Shown here: piece by piece, positions 1 through 9,800 of the stretch
Layout: every line of letters begins with the position of its first letter
Position numbering within the stretch: the stretch's first letter is position 1
Source of the DNA: a virus
IMG/VR virus record: IMGVR_UViG_3300030116_003141
Coordinates: 2,488 to 42,976 of that record
Reading direction: 5' to 3' (one strand)
Length of the DNA: 40,489 nucleotides
Made by a program: the position numbers and the translations under genes
Notes under the pieces: model-generated
Database searches by the model: none
Seen by the model: only the letters and a program-made list of their open reading frames with translations
Told to the model about the DNA's origin: nothing

Positions 1-3000
1 GTTGTATCATATTCAAAAACTATTGTCATTGTAACACCATAACGTGCTACACTATCTGTTCGTCTTATTGCTATAGCTTCACCTTTACTAAACGTCCAAT
101 CAGCAGGACAATCTTCTGTAAATTTTCTATTAAAAGCAGCTGTTGTCATGTCACTACCTCTTTGGTCGGTAGTTAAATTAGAATCATCACCATCTATATA
201 TACTTCAAATGTGCTTGTACCTGATGCATTGTTTTGATGAAAAGAACTTATTCTTAATATTTTGCCATCAAAAGGTGCAACATACATTAATGTATATGAT
301 GCAGTAGATAAAGAACTATTTTCAGATGTACTAGAACCACTTAATGTTATATAAAACCCACTTGTAGAACTACTCCAATACGCAGCAGTTTTAGTGTCTA
401 TTAACTTGTTTGTAGTAGCTATAGTGTTTCCTTCTATTGTAACTGTCCCAGCCGCACTCCTTGCTATAGTAGTATCACTTGCGTGACCCAATTCTATAGT
501 ACCAAGCTCTACTGCTGTAGATGTAGATGCTACAAGGTTGGTCGCAGTAGTTGCGGTAGTTGCAGTAGCAGCGTTACCTGTACAAGAACCAGATGAACCA
601 GATACATTACCTGTTACATCTCCTGTAACACCCCCAGAAGCAGTAATAGCTCCTGCAAAATAACTATTTCCAGCAGCAACGTAAAGAGACCAGGGATTAG
701 TAATAGTTTGATTAGTTCCCACTACTGGAGCCCCCTTTATATAAACTGTGCTAGCATTTGTGGTTGTTACAGATGAATTTGAAGCTAGTAGTCTAGGGTT
801 TTCAAAAGTTATATGATTGTATATAGCAGCTGTTCCAGACGCAGAAGTGTTATTGTCTGTTACATCCATAGCATCAACATGTAACGCTACACCGTCACCG
901 CTAGGTGTAACTGATACGTTAGCATCTACTATAAGACCTTTTGATGTTACCGAACCAGCTATAGTTTTATTACCTGCTGTTAAATTTGTAGCTGTTGTCG
1001 CATTACCTGTAGTATCTTGATTACCTGCAGTATTTACTCCTGGTAAATCTATATTAGCAGAACCATTAAAAGATACACCACCTATATTTCTTGCAGTATG
1101 TAAAGTTGTTGCAGTGGCTGCTTGTAAGTTTGCTACTGCTGTAGTAGAAGATACTGTAAATGGTGCTGTGCCTGTAGCTACATCAGATGTAAAAGTTTGA
1201 GCTTTAAAATCATAAGAACCTATATCTAAATCTGATGCTGCATTTAATGCTGAAACACCAGTATCAATAAATGTCATTAATACTTCATCATTCTGGTCTA
1301 AAATATGACTAGAGTCTGCATCAAATCTAATAGAGTCACCGTTGTCCCCTTGAATATCTAATTTTTTAGCAACGTTTAATTCTCCTGTTATATTTATAAC
1401 AGAACCCGTAGTACTACCTAGTGTAAGGTTAACTTTATCTTCAGTATTACCACTTTCTATTATAAGACCATTAACTATTTCTCCATCATGGGATGCTACA
1501 GCAAAAGCTAATTTACCTTCTTCAGCAGCATTAGACGCGTCTTTTACTACTCCTCGTATTCTAGCAAATAAAGTTTGTTGCTGTGCGGAGTCATCTGCAT
1601 AAAATTCAATCTGTCCTGATACATCATTGTCAGCACCTGCAGCACCTTTATTTTTTACAAATCGAAGAATAGAACCATCCGCATTATTTCCAGTATTTAT
1701 AATTTGAATTTTATTTTGGCTAGAAGAACTAACATCAAACTCACTAGCTTGAAATAAAACATTAGCACCATTATTAAATGTTAAATCACCACCATCCATA
1801 TCTAAAGTTCTATTGCTAGTAAACGTTAAATCAGTGTTAGCGATGTTTGTATTAGTATCTGTATAATTATTACTATGTACAGTACCAGCACCATCAACAG
1901 TCAAATCAGGCGAAGCAGTTGCACCAGTGGCTATACCATCTAACTTTGTTTTGTCACCATTAGCAAAAGCTCCTTCTGAAAGTATCGGCTGCTTAGTAGC
2001 AATATTATTTGTAACTGTAGTAGAAAAGTTTTCATCATCACCTAAAGCTGCGGCTAATTCATTTAATGTATTTAATGTACCTGGCGCAGAATCAACTATA
2101 CCTGCAACTTCATTATCTACATAAGCTTTGATAGATTCAGCTGATGCTATATTACTAGATGACGCGCCACTCATTGTGTCTGAATCTATGAGAGTAGGAA
2201 CAGTTGGTATTGTAGTGTTACCCTCTAAAGCAGTACCTGCTGTTGTTCCAAAACCAGGAAAAGAAGTTTTAGAGTTATTAGTAGCTACATTAGACTCAAT
2301 TGTATCTAAATTAACAGGTTGTGTTACAGTTATGTAAGCCATTTTTAACTGCTGTGCAGTTGTTGTAGTCAATGCAGTATTTACATCTACACCGTCTACA
2401 GTTCCAGAAATAGTAATGTTACCTGTAATATCTAAATTACCTGATAGCGTTGTATTACCTGACTCATCTATAACTAAAAGATTTGAGCCTCCAGCATTTT
2501 GAAATCTAAAATGGCATACATCAGGATTGCTTGTTTGGTCACTATCACACACAAATATCAAATCATTGTGCGACTGTATATAAAATATATCATCAGCAGG
2601 TCCTCTCAAATATCCAGGACTTTCACCGTCTATTGTCATACCAACTGCGTGTACAATACCACCTAATACAACATTATCTTGTATTTCTTGACCTGTTATA
2701 GTCTTGTCAAGTATCTTTGCTTTTGTAATAGCATTTTCTGCTACCTTAATTGTAGTTATTGAACCGTCTGCAAATTTTTCTGACGTTAACTCTAAATCAT
2801 TTATAAGTTCTTTAACTATTGTACCGTCTACAATGTGTTCTGCTCCAACAGAATTGTCTGCTAATTTTGTGCCATCGACTGCATCATTAGATATTTTACT
2901 TCTTGTAACTGCGCCAGTACCAATTTTAGCTGATGTAATTTGTTGAGCGCCTATATCATTTGTGCTTATAGTAAAGTTTTGTATTTGCGCAGAAGTTATA

Positions 3001-3212
3001 GTTCCGTCTAATATTTCTGTACTAGTTACAGAATCACTACCAATAGCAGCAGTACCAGGTATACCTTGGTCACCTTTTTCTCCAGTTGCTACAAAAGTAA
3101 CTATAGGACTAGAAGCATCTGAAGTAATAATTTTTTTTGCTTCATCTCCTATTTGTAAATTTATTGTAGGAGTCGATTTAGACTTTAATGATATGTTTAA
3201 TTCATTAGACAC
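1..3212 (-). CDS. Long tail fibre protein, C-terminus off the window
   Basis: The frame is open from a GTG at 3212 to the window edge (1070 codons). An in-frame TGA sits two codons upstream of the GTG, and no ATG follows for well over 150 codons, so GTG is the likely start. The GTG shares one base with the TAG of the preceding gene. Residues 44-53 form a short collagen-like stretch (GEKGDQGIPG). Residues ~58-180 hold imperfect 10-11-residue repeats of the S-x-K-I/DGTI type, followed by Gly/Ser/Thr/Asn-rich beta sequence. One stretch, AYVDNEVAGIVDSAPGTLN, is of a kind common in marine phage fibres. Near the window edge a compact module begins at MYVAPFDGKILRISSFHQ, which looks like a receptor-binding or trimerisation tip, so the true end is probably close. 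A distal receptor-binding fibre is inferred from composition, repeats and last position in the operon. Confidence 0.8.
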   Translation of the reverse strand, partial: MSNELNISLKSKSTPTINLQIGDEAKKIITSDASSPIVTFVATGEKGDQGIPGTAAIGSDSVTSTEILDGTITSAQIQNFTISTNDIGAQQITSAKIGTGAVTRSKISNDAVDGTKLADNSVGAEHIVDGTIVKELINDLELTSEKFADGSITTIKVAENAITKAKILDKTITGQEIQDNVVLGGIVHAVGMTIDGESPGYLRGPADDIFYIQSHNDLIFVCDSDQTSNPDVCHFRFQNAGGSNLLVIDESGNTTLSGNLDITGNITISGTVDGVDVNTALTTTTAQQLKMAYITVTQPVNLDTIESNVATNNSKTSFPGFGTTAGTALEGNTTIPTVPTLIDSDTMSGASSSNIASAESIKAYVDNEVAGIVDSAPGTLNTLNELAAALGDDENFSTTVTNNIATKQPILSEGAFANGDKTKLDGIATGATASPDLTVDGAGTVHSNNYTDTNTNIANTDLTFTSNRTLDMDGGDLTFNNGANVLFQASEFDVSSSSQNKIQIINTGNNADGSILRFVKNKGAAGADNDVSGQIEFYADDSAQQQTLFARIRGVVKDASNAAEEGKLAFAVASHDGEIVNGLIIESGNTEDKVNLTLGSTTGSVINITGELNVAKKLDIQGDNGDSIRFDADSSHILDQNDEVLMTFIDTGVSALNAASDLDIGSYDFKAQTFTSDVATGTAPFTVSSTTAVANLQAATATTLHTARNIGGVSFNGSANIDLPGVNTAGNQDTTGNATTATNLTAGNKTIAGSVTSKGLIVDANVSVTPSGDGVALHVDAMDVTDNNTSASGTAAIYNHITFENPRLLASNSSVTTTNASTVYIKGAPVVGTNQTITNPWSLYVAAGNSYFAGAITASGGVTGDVTGNVSGSSGSCTGNAATATTATTATNLVASTSTAVELGTIELGHASDTTIARSAAGTVTIEGNTIATTNKLIDTKTAAYWSSSTSGFYITLSGSSTSENSSLSTASYTLMYVAPFDGKILRISSFHQNNASGTSTFEVYIDGDDSNLTTDQRGSDMTTAAFNRKFTEDCPADWTFSKGEAIAIRRTDSVARYGVTMTIVFEYDT

Positions 3213-3640
3213 TAATCAATAACTTTAAATTTACCATGAAGTATTGTGTGTGTTTCTGTGCTTGATATTATTTTAAGCGTGTAAGTGTAGCTACCTACCT
3301 GTATGTTCATGTTATCATAAGAAACATCACTTACGCCATCTGTATTAACTGTAACTGATGGAACGTTAATAGATATTACTCCATTAGTAGGAGTTGCTAC
3401 AGTTATTGTTGCAGGTTTTAATGTTTCTGTAGTTCCTGTTGCTGCTGTTCCAGTTTTTGTAAACTTTTTTACTTCTATATCGCTAGAATTTAAAATAGAA
3501 AAATTTATAGTTGTAAAATTTGTTAAATCAAAAGCAGTTGAATCGCTGTTAGTTACGGTTGCTTCTAAAAAAAACGAATCATTTTTTCTAGCAGTTATAT
3601 CAACATTAGTTGATATGTCAGAAGATATTTTAGTAGCCAT
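3212..3640 (-). CDS. Small tail-fibre adaptor, BppU-N-like
   Basis: A 142-aa, beta-rich protein without membrane segments. It begins with the motif ITARKNDSF at residues 15-23 and ends with G-S-Y-T-Y-T-L-K-I ... L-H-G-K-F-K-V. The same layout (ITAR+NDSF early, G-x-Y-x-Y-x-L near the end, then a G-x-F strand) is seen in the 191-aa protein at 11650-12225, so the two look paralogous. Such domains occur at the base of phage fibres and in BppU-type upper baseplate proteins; I infer an adaptor linking the long fibre to the tail. It overlaps the fibre gene by one base (TAGTG) and its own ATG overlaps the stop of the tiny gene upstream (TAATG), so translation is probably coupled. Confidence 0.6.
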   Translation of the reverse strand: MATKISSDISTNVDITARKNDSFFLEATVTNSDSTAFDLTNFTTINFSILNSSDIEVKKFTKTGTAATGTTETLKPATITVATPTNGVISINVPSVTVNTDGVSDVSYDNMNIQVGSYTYTLKIISSTETHTILHGKFKVID

Positions 3641-3750
3641 TATATTTTAGTTGTTATTTGTGTTTTTGTTTTAGCTTCAACAACTTGCGATTTAACGACA
3701 AGCTTAATCTTTAAGGTTTTTTTAGATGCAGATACTTTTAATGTTGACAT
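3640..3750 (-). CDS. 36-aa basic small protein, unknown
   Basis: A small open frame fills the space between the 281-aa gene and the 142-aa adaptor gene. It starts at ATG 3750, eleven bases after the upstream stop, and ends with a TAA that shares a base with the next ATG, the same coupling seen elsewhere in this operon. The product is Lys-, Thr- and Val-rich, starts MSTLKVSASKKTLKIKLVVK, and has no cysteine, signal peptide or clear membrane segment. The alternation of hydrophobic and Lys/Thr residues suggests a beta hairpin. The exact fit is the main support for it being real; its function is unknown. A TAnnTTTG element lies three bases before its ATG, so it may be translated from upstream mRNA only. 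Confidence 0.55.
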   Translation of the reverse strand: MSTLKVSASKKTLKIKLVVKSQVVEAKTKTQITTKI

Positions 3751-3751
3751 A

Positions 3752-3765
3752 TACAAAAATACTAA
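3752..3765 (-). promoter_or_regulatory. Candidate promoter element TTAGTATTTTTGTA
   Basis: The minus strand reads TTAGTATTTTTGTA, which contains the Bacteroidetes -7 consensus TAnnTTTG. It begins at the stop codon of the 281-aa gene. It matches the element at 12239-12252 in 13 of 14 bases and fits the shared pattern TTA[AG]TATnTTTGT[AG]. I see no TTG at the -33 position. It would serve the 142-aa adaptor and the long fibre. Confidence 0.35.
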
Positions 3766-4607
3766 AATTTATTAAAAGCTAAACCTAGCGTAAAACCACT
3801 TATAGTGTGTATATACTTATCTCCAAACTGACCCACATTAAGACCTGTTTCAAAAGTTGGGTTAATTTGTTGTAAATTTTCAGAATTAAATAGATATAGT
3901 CTATATGTTTCACCTGCTGTTAAGCCTGGTTTACTTGTGTCTAACGCATCATTTCCTAATACTGGTAGCTGTAAACCTTTAAATAAAGAATTAAGTCTAA
4001 TAGATTTTTGATTTAAAAATATTTTTGCTTCTCCTAAAATTATAAAGTTGGTTGAATTTGTTACAACTATAACGTGTTCTTTATATACATTTCTAATAAG
4101 CTCGCATGCCTGGTCTTCTGCTATGTATTGTTCTTGTCTTGCTTTAGTAAAATAAGCATCAACTTCTTGTATAAATTTATTAATAAACACATCTTGTCTA
4201 ATAAAAAACTTTAAAGGAACAACAGGAATTGGGTCGTCATATGCAGGTTTTTTTAGTTTACTATCTAATACTTCTTGCTCTGAACCATTTAATACTTCTA
4301 TAAAAAAATGTAATAAAAAATGCTTAAAGTCAACTCTAAGAGGTTCAAAAATTGATTCTAACAAAATTCTATACTTAACTGCAGTAGAAAAATTTGCAGA
4401 AGAAGACATTACTAAATTAAATAAAATAGAGCTTGAAAAACCTACATTCATTTGTGTATCATTAGACTCAGCTACATTTTCTACACTTACTTGTTGAACA
4501 GCTTCCTGTGATACAACAGTTTCTTCTACTAATTCTTCTTGTGCAACAATTTGTAGTTTTGGTTTATTCCTAGTAAGGTTTTGTGTTTTAAATCTTATTT
4601 TTGTCAT
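3762..4607 (-). CDS. 281-aa tail-module protein, unknown function
   Basis: I do not recognise this protein. The first ~55 residues are polar and likely flexible (Gln/Glu/Val-rich). Residues ~55-170 look helical with several amphipathic stretches, and the last third is beta-rich, ending with GLAFNKF. No catalytic motif or signal peptide is evident. The ATG overlaps the stop of the 485-aa gene by four bases (ATGA), so the two are probably translated together. It lies among fibre and adaptor genes, which suggests a structural tail or fibre-assembly (chaperone-like) role, but nothing in the sequence proves that. Confidence 0.7.
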   Translation of the reverse strand: MTKIRFKTQNLTRNKPKLQIVAQEELVEETVVSQEAVQQVSVENVAESNDTQMNVGFSSSILFNLVMSSSANFSTAVKYRILLESIFEPLRVDFKHFLLHFFIEVLNGSEQEVLDSKLKKPAYDDPIPVVPLKFFIRQDVFINKFIQEVDAYFTKARQEQYIAEDQACELIRNVYKEHVIVVTNSTNFIILGEAKIFLNQKSIRLNSLFKGLQLPVLGNDALDTSKPGLTAGETYRLYLFNSENLQQINPTFETGLNVGQFGDKYIHTISGFTLGLAFNKF

Positions 4608-6061
4608 ATATTTGCTCTTACTTGATAACCTTCTCCTGGTTGTAAATCTCCAATACCATTAAAATAATATTCTGGCCAATAAACTTCAGCACTATAATTT
4701 TTAACAATTTGAAGTTGGTTATTATTTGTCATTTCTCCAAACCATTGTACTGCATCAAAAGGCTCTAAACACGGATAAGCTATTATATTCCAACCATCAA
4801 GAAAATTTATTCCTACATCAGAAGAACCACCATATTCTGGGTCAAATAATTTATCACCTTTATATTTAAATGTAACAGGAACTGAAGTTCTCATTTGGTA
4901 TCCTTCCATTTGTACATAATTACCTATACCATTAAAATCAAATTCAACAAAAAAAACTTCAGCAGCATTGTTTTTAAACATTTGTAATACGTTTTTAAAA
5001 GCAGTATCACCGCTCTTATAGTACAAAGGTTGTGTATCTTCAGGAAATTCATACAAATGGTTTCTTAAAAAATCTACTACGTCAAACGTAGTATCAGTAG
5101 TTCTAGATAATTCTGTAGGGTTTGCACCAAAGTTTTTTTGTAAAGTTAAAATATCTAAAGGGCAAGACATTATACTCCATCCTGCAGGATAAGTATACAT
5201 TACTTCTATCGTATTATCTGTAACTGTATTTACAGCCTCTATAGGTTCGATTGTAAAATTTATTACAGAATTAGATACAGGAAAGTCTGCTCCTTGTTCT
5301 AAGTCATGTATTACAGCTACAGCGCCAGTTGATATATCAAATATTCCAATTGAACTAAAAGAATGTTTTAACTGTGTATAATTTGCAGGAGTAACAACAC
5401 CTCTAAAAGCTCCTGAGCTACCTTGGTCTTCAGTTATAACTGGGTTCATCCAAGAAGGTGTGGTTGAAAAACGAATAAATAAACTATAAGTTACAGTACC
5501 TGTTACCACACTATTAGATGGTAAATAAAAATTAAAATCTATATCAGTAGATACAGTGCCAGAATTTAAATTAGTTATTTCTATAGATTGCTCTAAAGTA
5601 TATGCACTTGCAAAACCAGTACTTCCTCCTGTTGGTATAAGTGTAATTACTAAATATGTAGTATTTAAAGGGTAAGAATTTCCAAAATGACTTGTTTCTA
5701 AAGATGCAGTAAATCTATGTGGGTTTTCATTTGTAAGACTTAATGTTTGCGCACATTTTAAATTAACCGTTTGTACTCCGTTTACTCCTGTTAAATAAAT
5801 ATTAGCTCTATTACCTAAACCTATTAAACTAACGGCGTGGTAACCTTGAAAAATATCTCCATCAAAAAAACCTATTATTGTTTCATCTGAATCTTGTAAA
5901 TTATTAAAAACAAAATTAGGATAAACACCAGCAACAGTTCCTACATTATTAATTAATGAGTTTTGTACAAATAATTGATTAAACCCCCACGCGTTTCCAC
6001 TTATGAATGTATCATTATTATTTGCTTCAGCAAAAGTTGAATCTGTTATTATATTAGACAT
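4604..6061 (-). CDS. Tail/adhesin protein with duplicated GWN-NGIGD repeat
   Basis: A 485-aa, beta-rich protein. The N-terminal ~290 residues are Asn/Thr/Ser-rich and resemble fibre or adhesin domains. The C-terminal third holds two copies of one domain. Copy 1 runs from GWSIMSCPLD (294) through KNNAAEVFF and FNGIGNYVQMEGYQMR (to 391). Copy 2 runs from GWNIIAYPCLEP (423) through KNYSAEVYWPEYYFNGIGD to GEGYQVRANI at the C-terminus. Copy 2 fits best the GWN..P / VKN..G..Y.PE..FNGIGD...G.GYQ pattern I associate with secreted marine Bacteroidetes proteins. I infer a host-surface-recognition component carrying a host-like module. Its ATG overlaps the upstream stop (TGATG). Confidence 0.7.
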   Translation of the reverse strand: MSNIITDSTFAEANNNDTFISGNAWGFNQLFVQNSLINNVGTVAGVYPNFVFNNLQDSDETIIGFFDGDIFQGYHAVSLIGLGNRANIYLTGVNGVQTVNLKCAQTLSLTNENPHRFTASLETSHFGNSYPLNTTYLVITLIPTGGSTGFASAYTLEQSIEITNLNSGTVSTDIDFNFYLPSNSVVTGTVTYSLFIRFSTTPSWMNPVITEDQGSSGAFRGVVTPANYTQLKHSFSSIGIFDISTGAVAVIHDLEQGADFPVSNSVINFTIEPIEAVNTVTDNTIEVMYTYPAGWSIMSCPLDILTLQKNFGANPTELSRTTDTTFDVVDFLRNHLYEFPEDTQPLYYKSGDTAFKNVLQMFKNNAAEVFFVEFDFNGIGNYVQMEGYQMRTSVPVTFKYKGDKLFDPEYGGSSDVGINFLDGWNIIAYPCLEPFDAVQWFGEMTNNNQLQIVKNYSAEVYWPEYYFNGIGDLQPGEGYQVRANI

Positions 6062-6846
6062 CAGAATAGCTCTATAGATTGACCTTCAAGTTCAATACCT
6101 TCAATGGAAAAAATATTTGGTGTAGCAGTTTTATCCATTTCTGAAAATGTAGTATTTAATTTATCTAATGTTAAATGAATTACTGTGTTTTTATTAACAA
6201 TATTGTTTCCATCTGGTCCGTCATAATTAATTACTATTTTACCGTTATACGTTCCTGGAAATTTAGGAAAGCATCCTAATATAAATTCTATGGTATCTTG
6301 TGAAGAGTCAAAAGGTTCTAACACAGTTTGTTTATAAAAAGGTCCTATTCTATAATAATCGTATACTGACAAACCAAAAAGTTTTGGAGCTTGATTAGGA
6401 AAAAAATAATATTGTGGATGAGTAATTCCTGGACCTTGATAATATTGATACCAAATTGTGTTAGGACTAAAAATAGTACCTATTTGTCCTGATGGAACAG
6501 GATGCGCTAAAGGAACTTGAAATATTGAATTAGGATGGTCAGGAAAAATTTCCATACCAGGAACCGAAATATTACCTAATTGAACTGTTCCTATTCCTGA
6601 AGCATTAAAATTTGTAAAAGGTTCTGTATTATTATAAACTATTGTATTTGGAAAAAAAATCCACGGATGTAAATAATGATAAAATAAATTAGGGTTTAAA
6701 TTATGGTTTCCAATCTCACCTGAAAGGTATCCATTATCATTTAATATAAAAACTTTATTAACCGTAAGGGGCGAACCCCCTACGTTTTTTATAAATAGTT
6801 TTTCTATTTTACCTGATAAACCATTCCAAGTATAATCTAGTACCAT
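6061..6846 (-). CDS. 261-aa Ig-like (ASH/HYDIN-type) tail protein
   Basis: A 261-aa protein rich in Pro, Asn, Tyr and Phe. Residues 18-34 (FIKNVGGSPLTVNKVFI) match the way ASH/HYDIN-type and choice-of-anchor Ig-like domains begin: a strand, N-x-G, then P-L-x-V. Later it has further strands (EFILGCFPKFPGTYNGKIVI), as in an Ig sandwich. The middle (~60-170) is unusually aromatic and proline-rich. It sits between the 1371-aa protein, which has a similar stretch near its N-terminus, and the GWN-repeat protein, so a structural or adhesive tail role is likely. The gap to the upstream gene is nine bases, and its stop shares a base with the next ATG. Confidence 0.65.
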   Translation of the reverse strand: MVLDYTWNGLSGKIEKLFIKNVGGSPLTVNKVFILNDNGYLSGEIGNHNLNPNLFYHYLHPWIFFPNTIVYNNTEPFTNFNASGIGTVQLGNISVPGMEIFPDHPNSIFQVPLAHPVPSGQIGTIFSPNTIWYQYYQGPGITHPQYYFFPNQAPKLFGLSVYDYYRIGPFYKQTVLEPFDSSQDTIEFILGCFPKFPGTYNGKIVINYDGPDGNNIVNKNTVIHLTLDKLNTTFSEMDKTATPNIFSIEGIELEGQSIELF

Positions 6847-6855
6847 AAAAATATA

Positions 6856-9800
6856 TCATCCTGTTTGAAGCGTTCCAAAGTCTATAGTACTTTCATTTAC
6901 ATTAGTGTTGCTTTCTAAGTCTGAAATTACTGCTTCTGCACTTAAGTTAGCAAAATCTACTTTAACTAAATAAGTATCTTCATAAACGTGTTGGTGTTCT
7001 ATATGACTAGCAATAGTTTTTCCATTTGTAGTTGAATTTGTTAAAAATTCTTGATTTGTTCCGTATTTTTCTAACTTATCATGAATTATATATCTTACTC
7101 TTAATCTATTCATATAGATACCAGTAGATAATTCATTGTTTGTTGTACCAGTTAAAGCATTATTATCTAACGCAAAATATATTCTAGGTCTTTTACTAGA
7201 ACTATTAGTTTCATAATTTGCATACAATGTATTTGTATCAAAACCATCTACTACAGTATCTACTTTACCTGAAAGAGTTCCTATAGGGTTAGGTGTAACA
7301 TTAAAAGTACCTTCAACTGCACCTGCACCAATTGATAAAAAGTCTGTATTATAATAATTTCTTGTAGGTTTATTTCCATGTGCAGAACTTACACCTTCAC
7401 CAGTAGATACTGCAGCTTTAGCCCATGACGTTAATGCGTTAGCTCCCTCTTCTTTTTTATCAACAATATCCCATATAACATAATCAGGTTGTGGGTAGTC
7501 TAACAATACATCAACTGTACCAGAACCCTCACTAAACGTTTCTGGAGTTATACCATCATCTTCTACCAATTTCATTGTAGTACCATTATAAACACTTAAT
7601 CTAGCGCCTGCAGGTATAGTAATACCACTTGCGTCGCCTGGCGCAACTGTAATTTTCATATTATCTATAATGTTTGCATTAGCAGCGTGAGTTGCCGTAG
7701 TAGCACTTGTAAGAACTAATGTAACTGCTAATTGAGGACTATCTCCACCACCTACATGAGGAGCAGACCATTTATATCTATTTTGTTCTGTGTGTAAAGC
7801 TGTTTTATATATTCCATTAGCTGAACTACCTGATATATATCTAGGGTCACCATATGTACCAGCACCTGCGTCACCTACCTTATTTTCTAAATCTATAGAC
7901 ACTAACTGACAAGCAAAATCATTTTCATTTTTAAGATTAAATCCTATAAAAGCTTCATATCTTGCTTTACTTGCATTAATTACACTAGTAGATGCAATTA
8001 AAACACCTTTATTGTCATTTGCAGTTATATCCATATCTTTCATTCTAGTAGGTGTTGTACCACTAAAAACACCTTCTGCTAAAGGACCAGGCAAGGTACC
8101 AGTTTTAGCAGTTGTATTTAAAGTTTCTATAAAACCATTCTTAAAGTACTTTTCGTATTTAAAAGAAGCTGGTCCATTAATAGGATATTTTGCATAATAA
8201 TAATTATCACCAGCTGTTGCACTAGCATACTCATGCAATACTCCAAAACCACTATTAGTTAAAGATGTGTTACTAGTTTGTGGCTGACAAGAAGATGTTA
8301 ATATATCATTAGTCCATGTAGCTCTATCATCTGCGCTTAAAGAATGCGTACCAAAAGTGTTATCAGCAGGATAAGTTGTTACATATAAAGTAGGCGTGCT
8401 TGGAGCATTTGTAATTCCAGTATCACCAGTTATTCTTAACCCTTTCCATTTTCTATTTCTAGTTTTTGCTGTAAACTTAAAATCTAATGTTTCAAAAAAG
8501 TTACCACCAACAAACTTTTTGCTAAAAGAACCAAATTTACTTGCTAAATCTATACATGCTTGACTTATTTTTACAGTTGCTGAATCTTCAGAACGACCTA
8601 TATGGTCACAAGCTTTTTCTGAACCTGCCGTAGGTACTGGGTTTCCGCCAGTATAAAGAGCTTGACAATCTTCATAAGCCATGTTTGGAGAAGTGTATGT
8701 TAACTGTAATAATATTTGTTTATATTTTGCATTAGCTGGATATTGATTTCCACTATAAGTGGACCACGGTATTGTTGCTGTATCTCTTTGAAAAATATTT
8801 TCAATAGTACTGTCGGTTGTTTGTGCGTTTTCACTTGAAGTATCAGTAATACCAGCTGGGGTAAATGTTCCTCCACCACCTGCAACTCCTTCAGTAACAC
8901 TAATTTCAACTCCTTTTTTAGTAAAATTTGTACTTTCAGCATCAGAATTATAAGGCTGGTGGTCAGTATTTACGTTACCATTCCAATCAAAGTTACCTAC
9001 AAAAAAATGATTTAAACCAGAAATGTTATTAAACTGTAAATTTATATCTGATAAAGTATCTGTATTACCACCTTGTGTAAGACCAAAAGTAAAATAATCA
9101 AATATATGTTTGTGTTTTGTTATACTTACTTTACCATCAGACGCACTAGAAGCAGTAATATTTAAAGGCGCTCCAGTCATGTTAGCAGCATTCTTTTTTA
9201 CAGTCATTGCTGAATAACCTGAAGATGTTATACCATGTATACTTTTTGTTATATGACTATCAGTAAATCTGTCTAAGTCAAAAGCATTAGCGTGTGAACC
9301 ATTTAATTCTGCTAACTCTGTAGCGTCTGCTATATAATTAGTATATTTAGATAAGGTATTAACATTTGTAGACCAAGCGTAATAATCACCTACTACAAAA
9401 TATAAAGTATCTTGTTCTGTTGTTTCTCCATTTCCACCATTTTCTGCTGCTGATGCATCACTAATCCAAAATGGGTTATAGAACATAGGTAGACCCATTG
9501 CGTAAACTCTTCTATTTTTTGCAGTTCCAGCTGCGTTAAAATGAGTTGTTACTTGAGGATGTAAGTATTGATTTCTGTATGTTACATTATCATAGTCTGT
9601 TCCTGTATATCTAATTCTTGCATAAATAGATTGACCTGCTGATAATTTATAGTATCGTTCACCAGATACGCCATCATCAGCTAAAGTTATATCAGCATTG
9701 ATATCATCTGCAGGAGTTCTTAACCAATAAAGTGCGTAGTCATCTAGAGGAACAGTATCATATACAAAATTATCTGTGTTAGCTTGATTTGTTGTAGTTA

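Noticed and set aside
817-3222. Several plus-strand frames opposite the tail fibre gene
   Set aside because: They are complements of repetitive Thr/Ala/Gly codons of the fibre on the minus strand, with no gene-like products.
8700-8942. An 80-codon minus-strand frame inside the 1371-aa gene
   Set aside because: Out of frame with a strongly supported gene; Leu/Gln-rich product without recognisable features.
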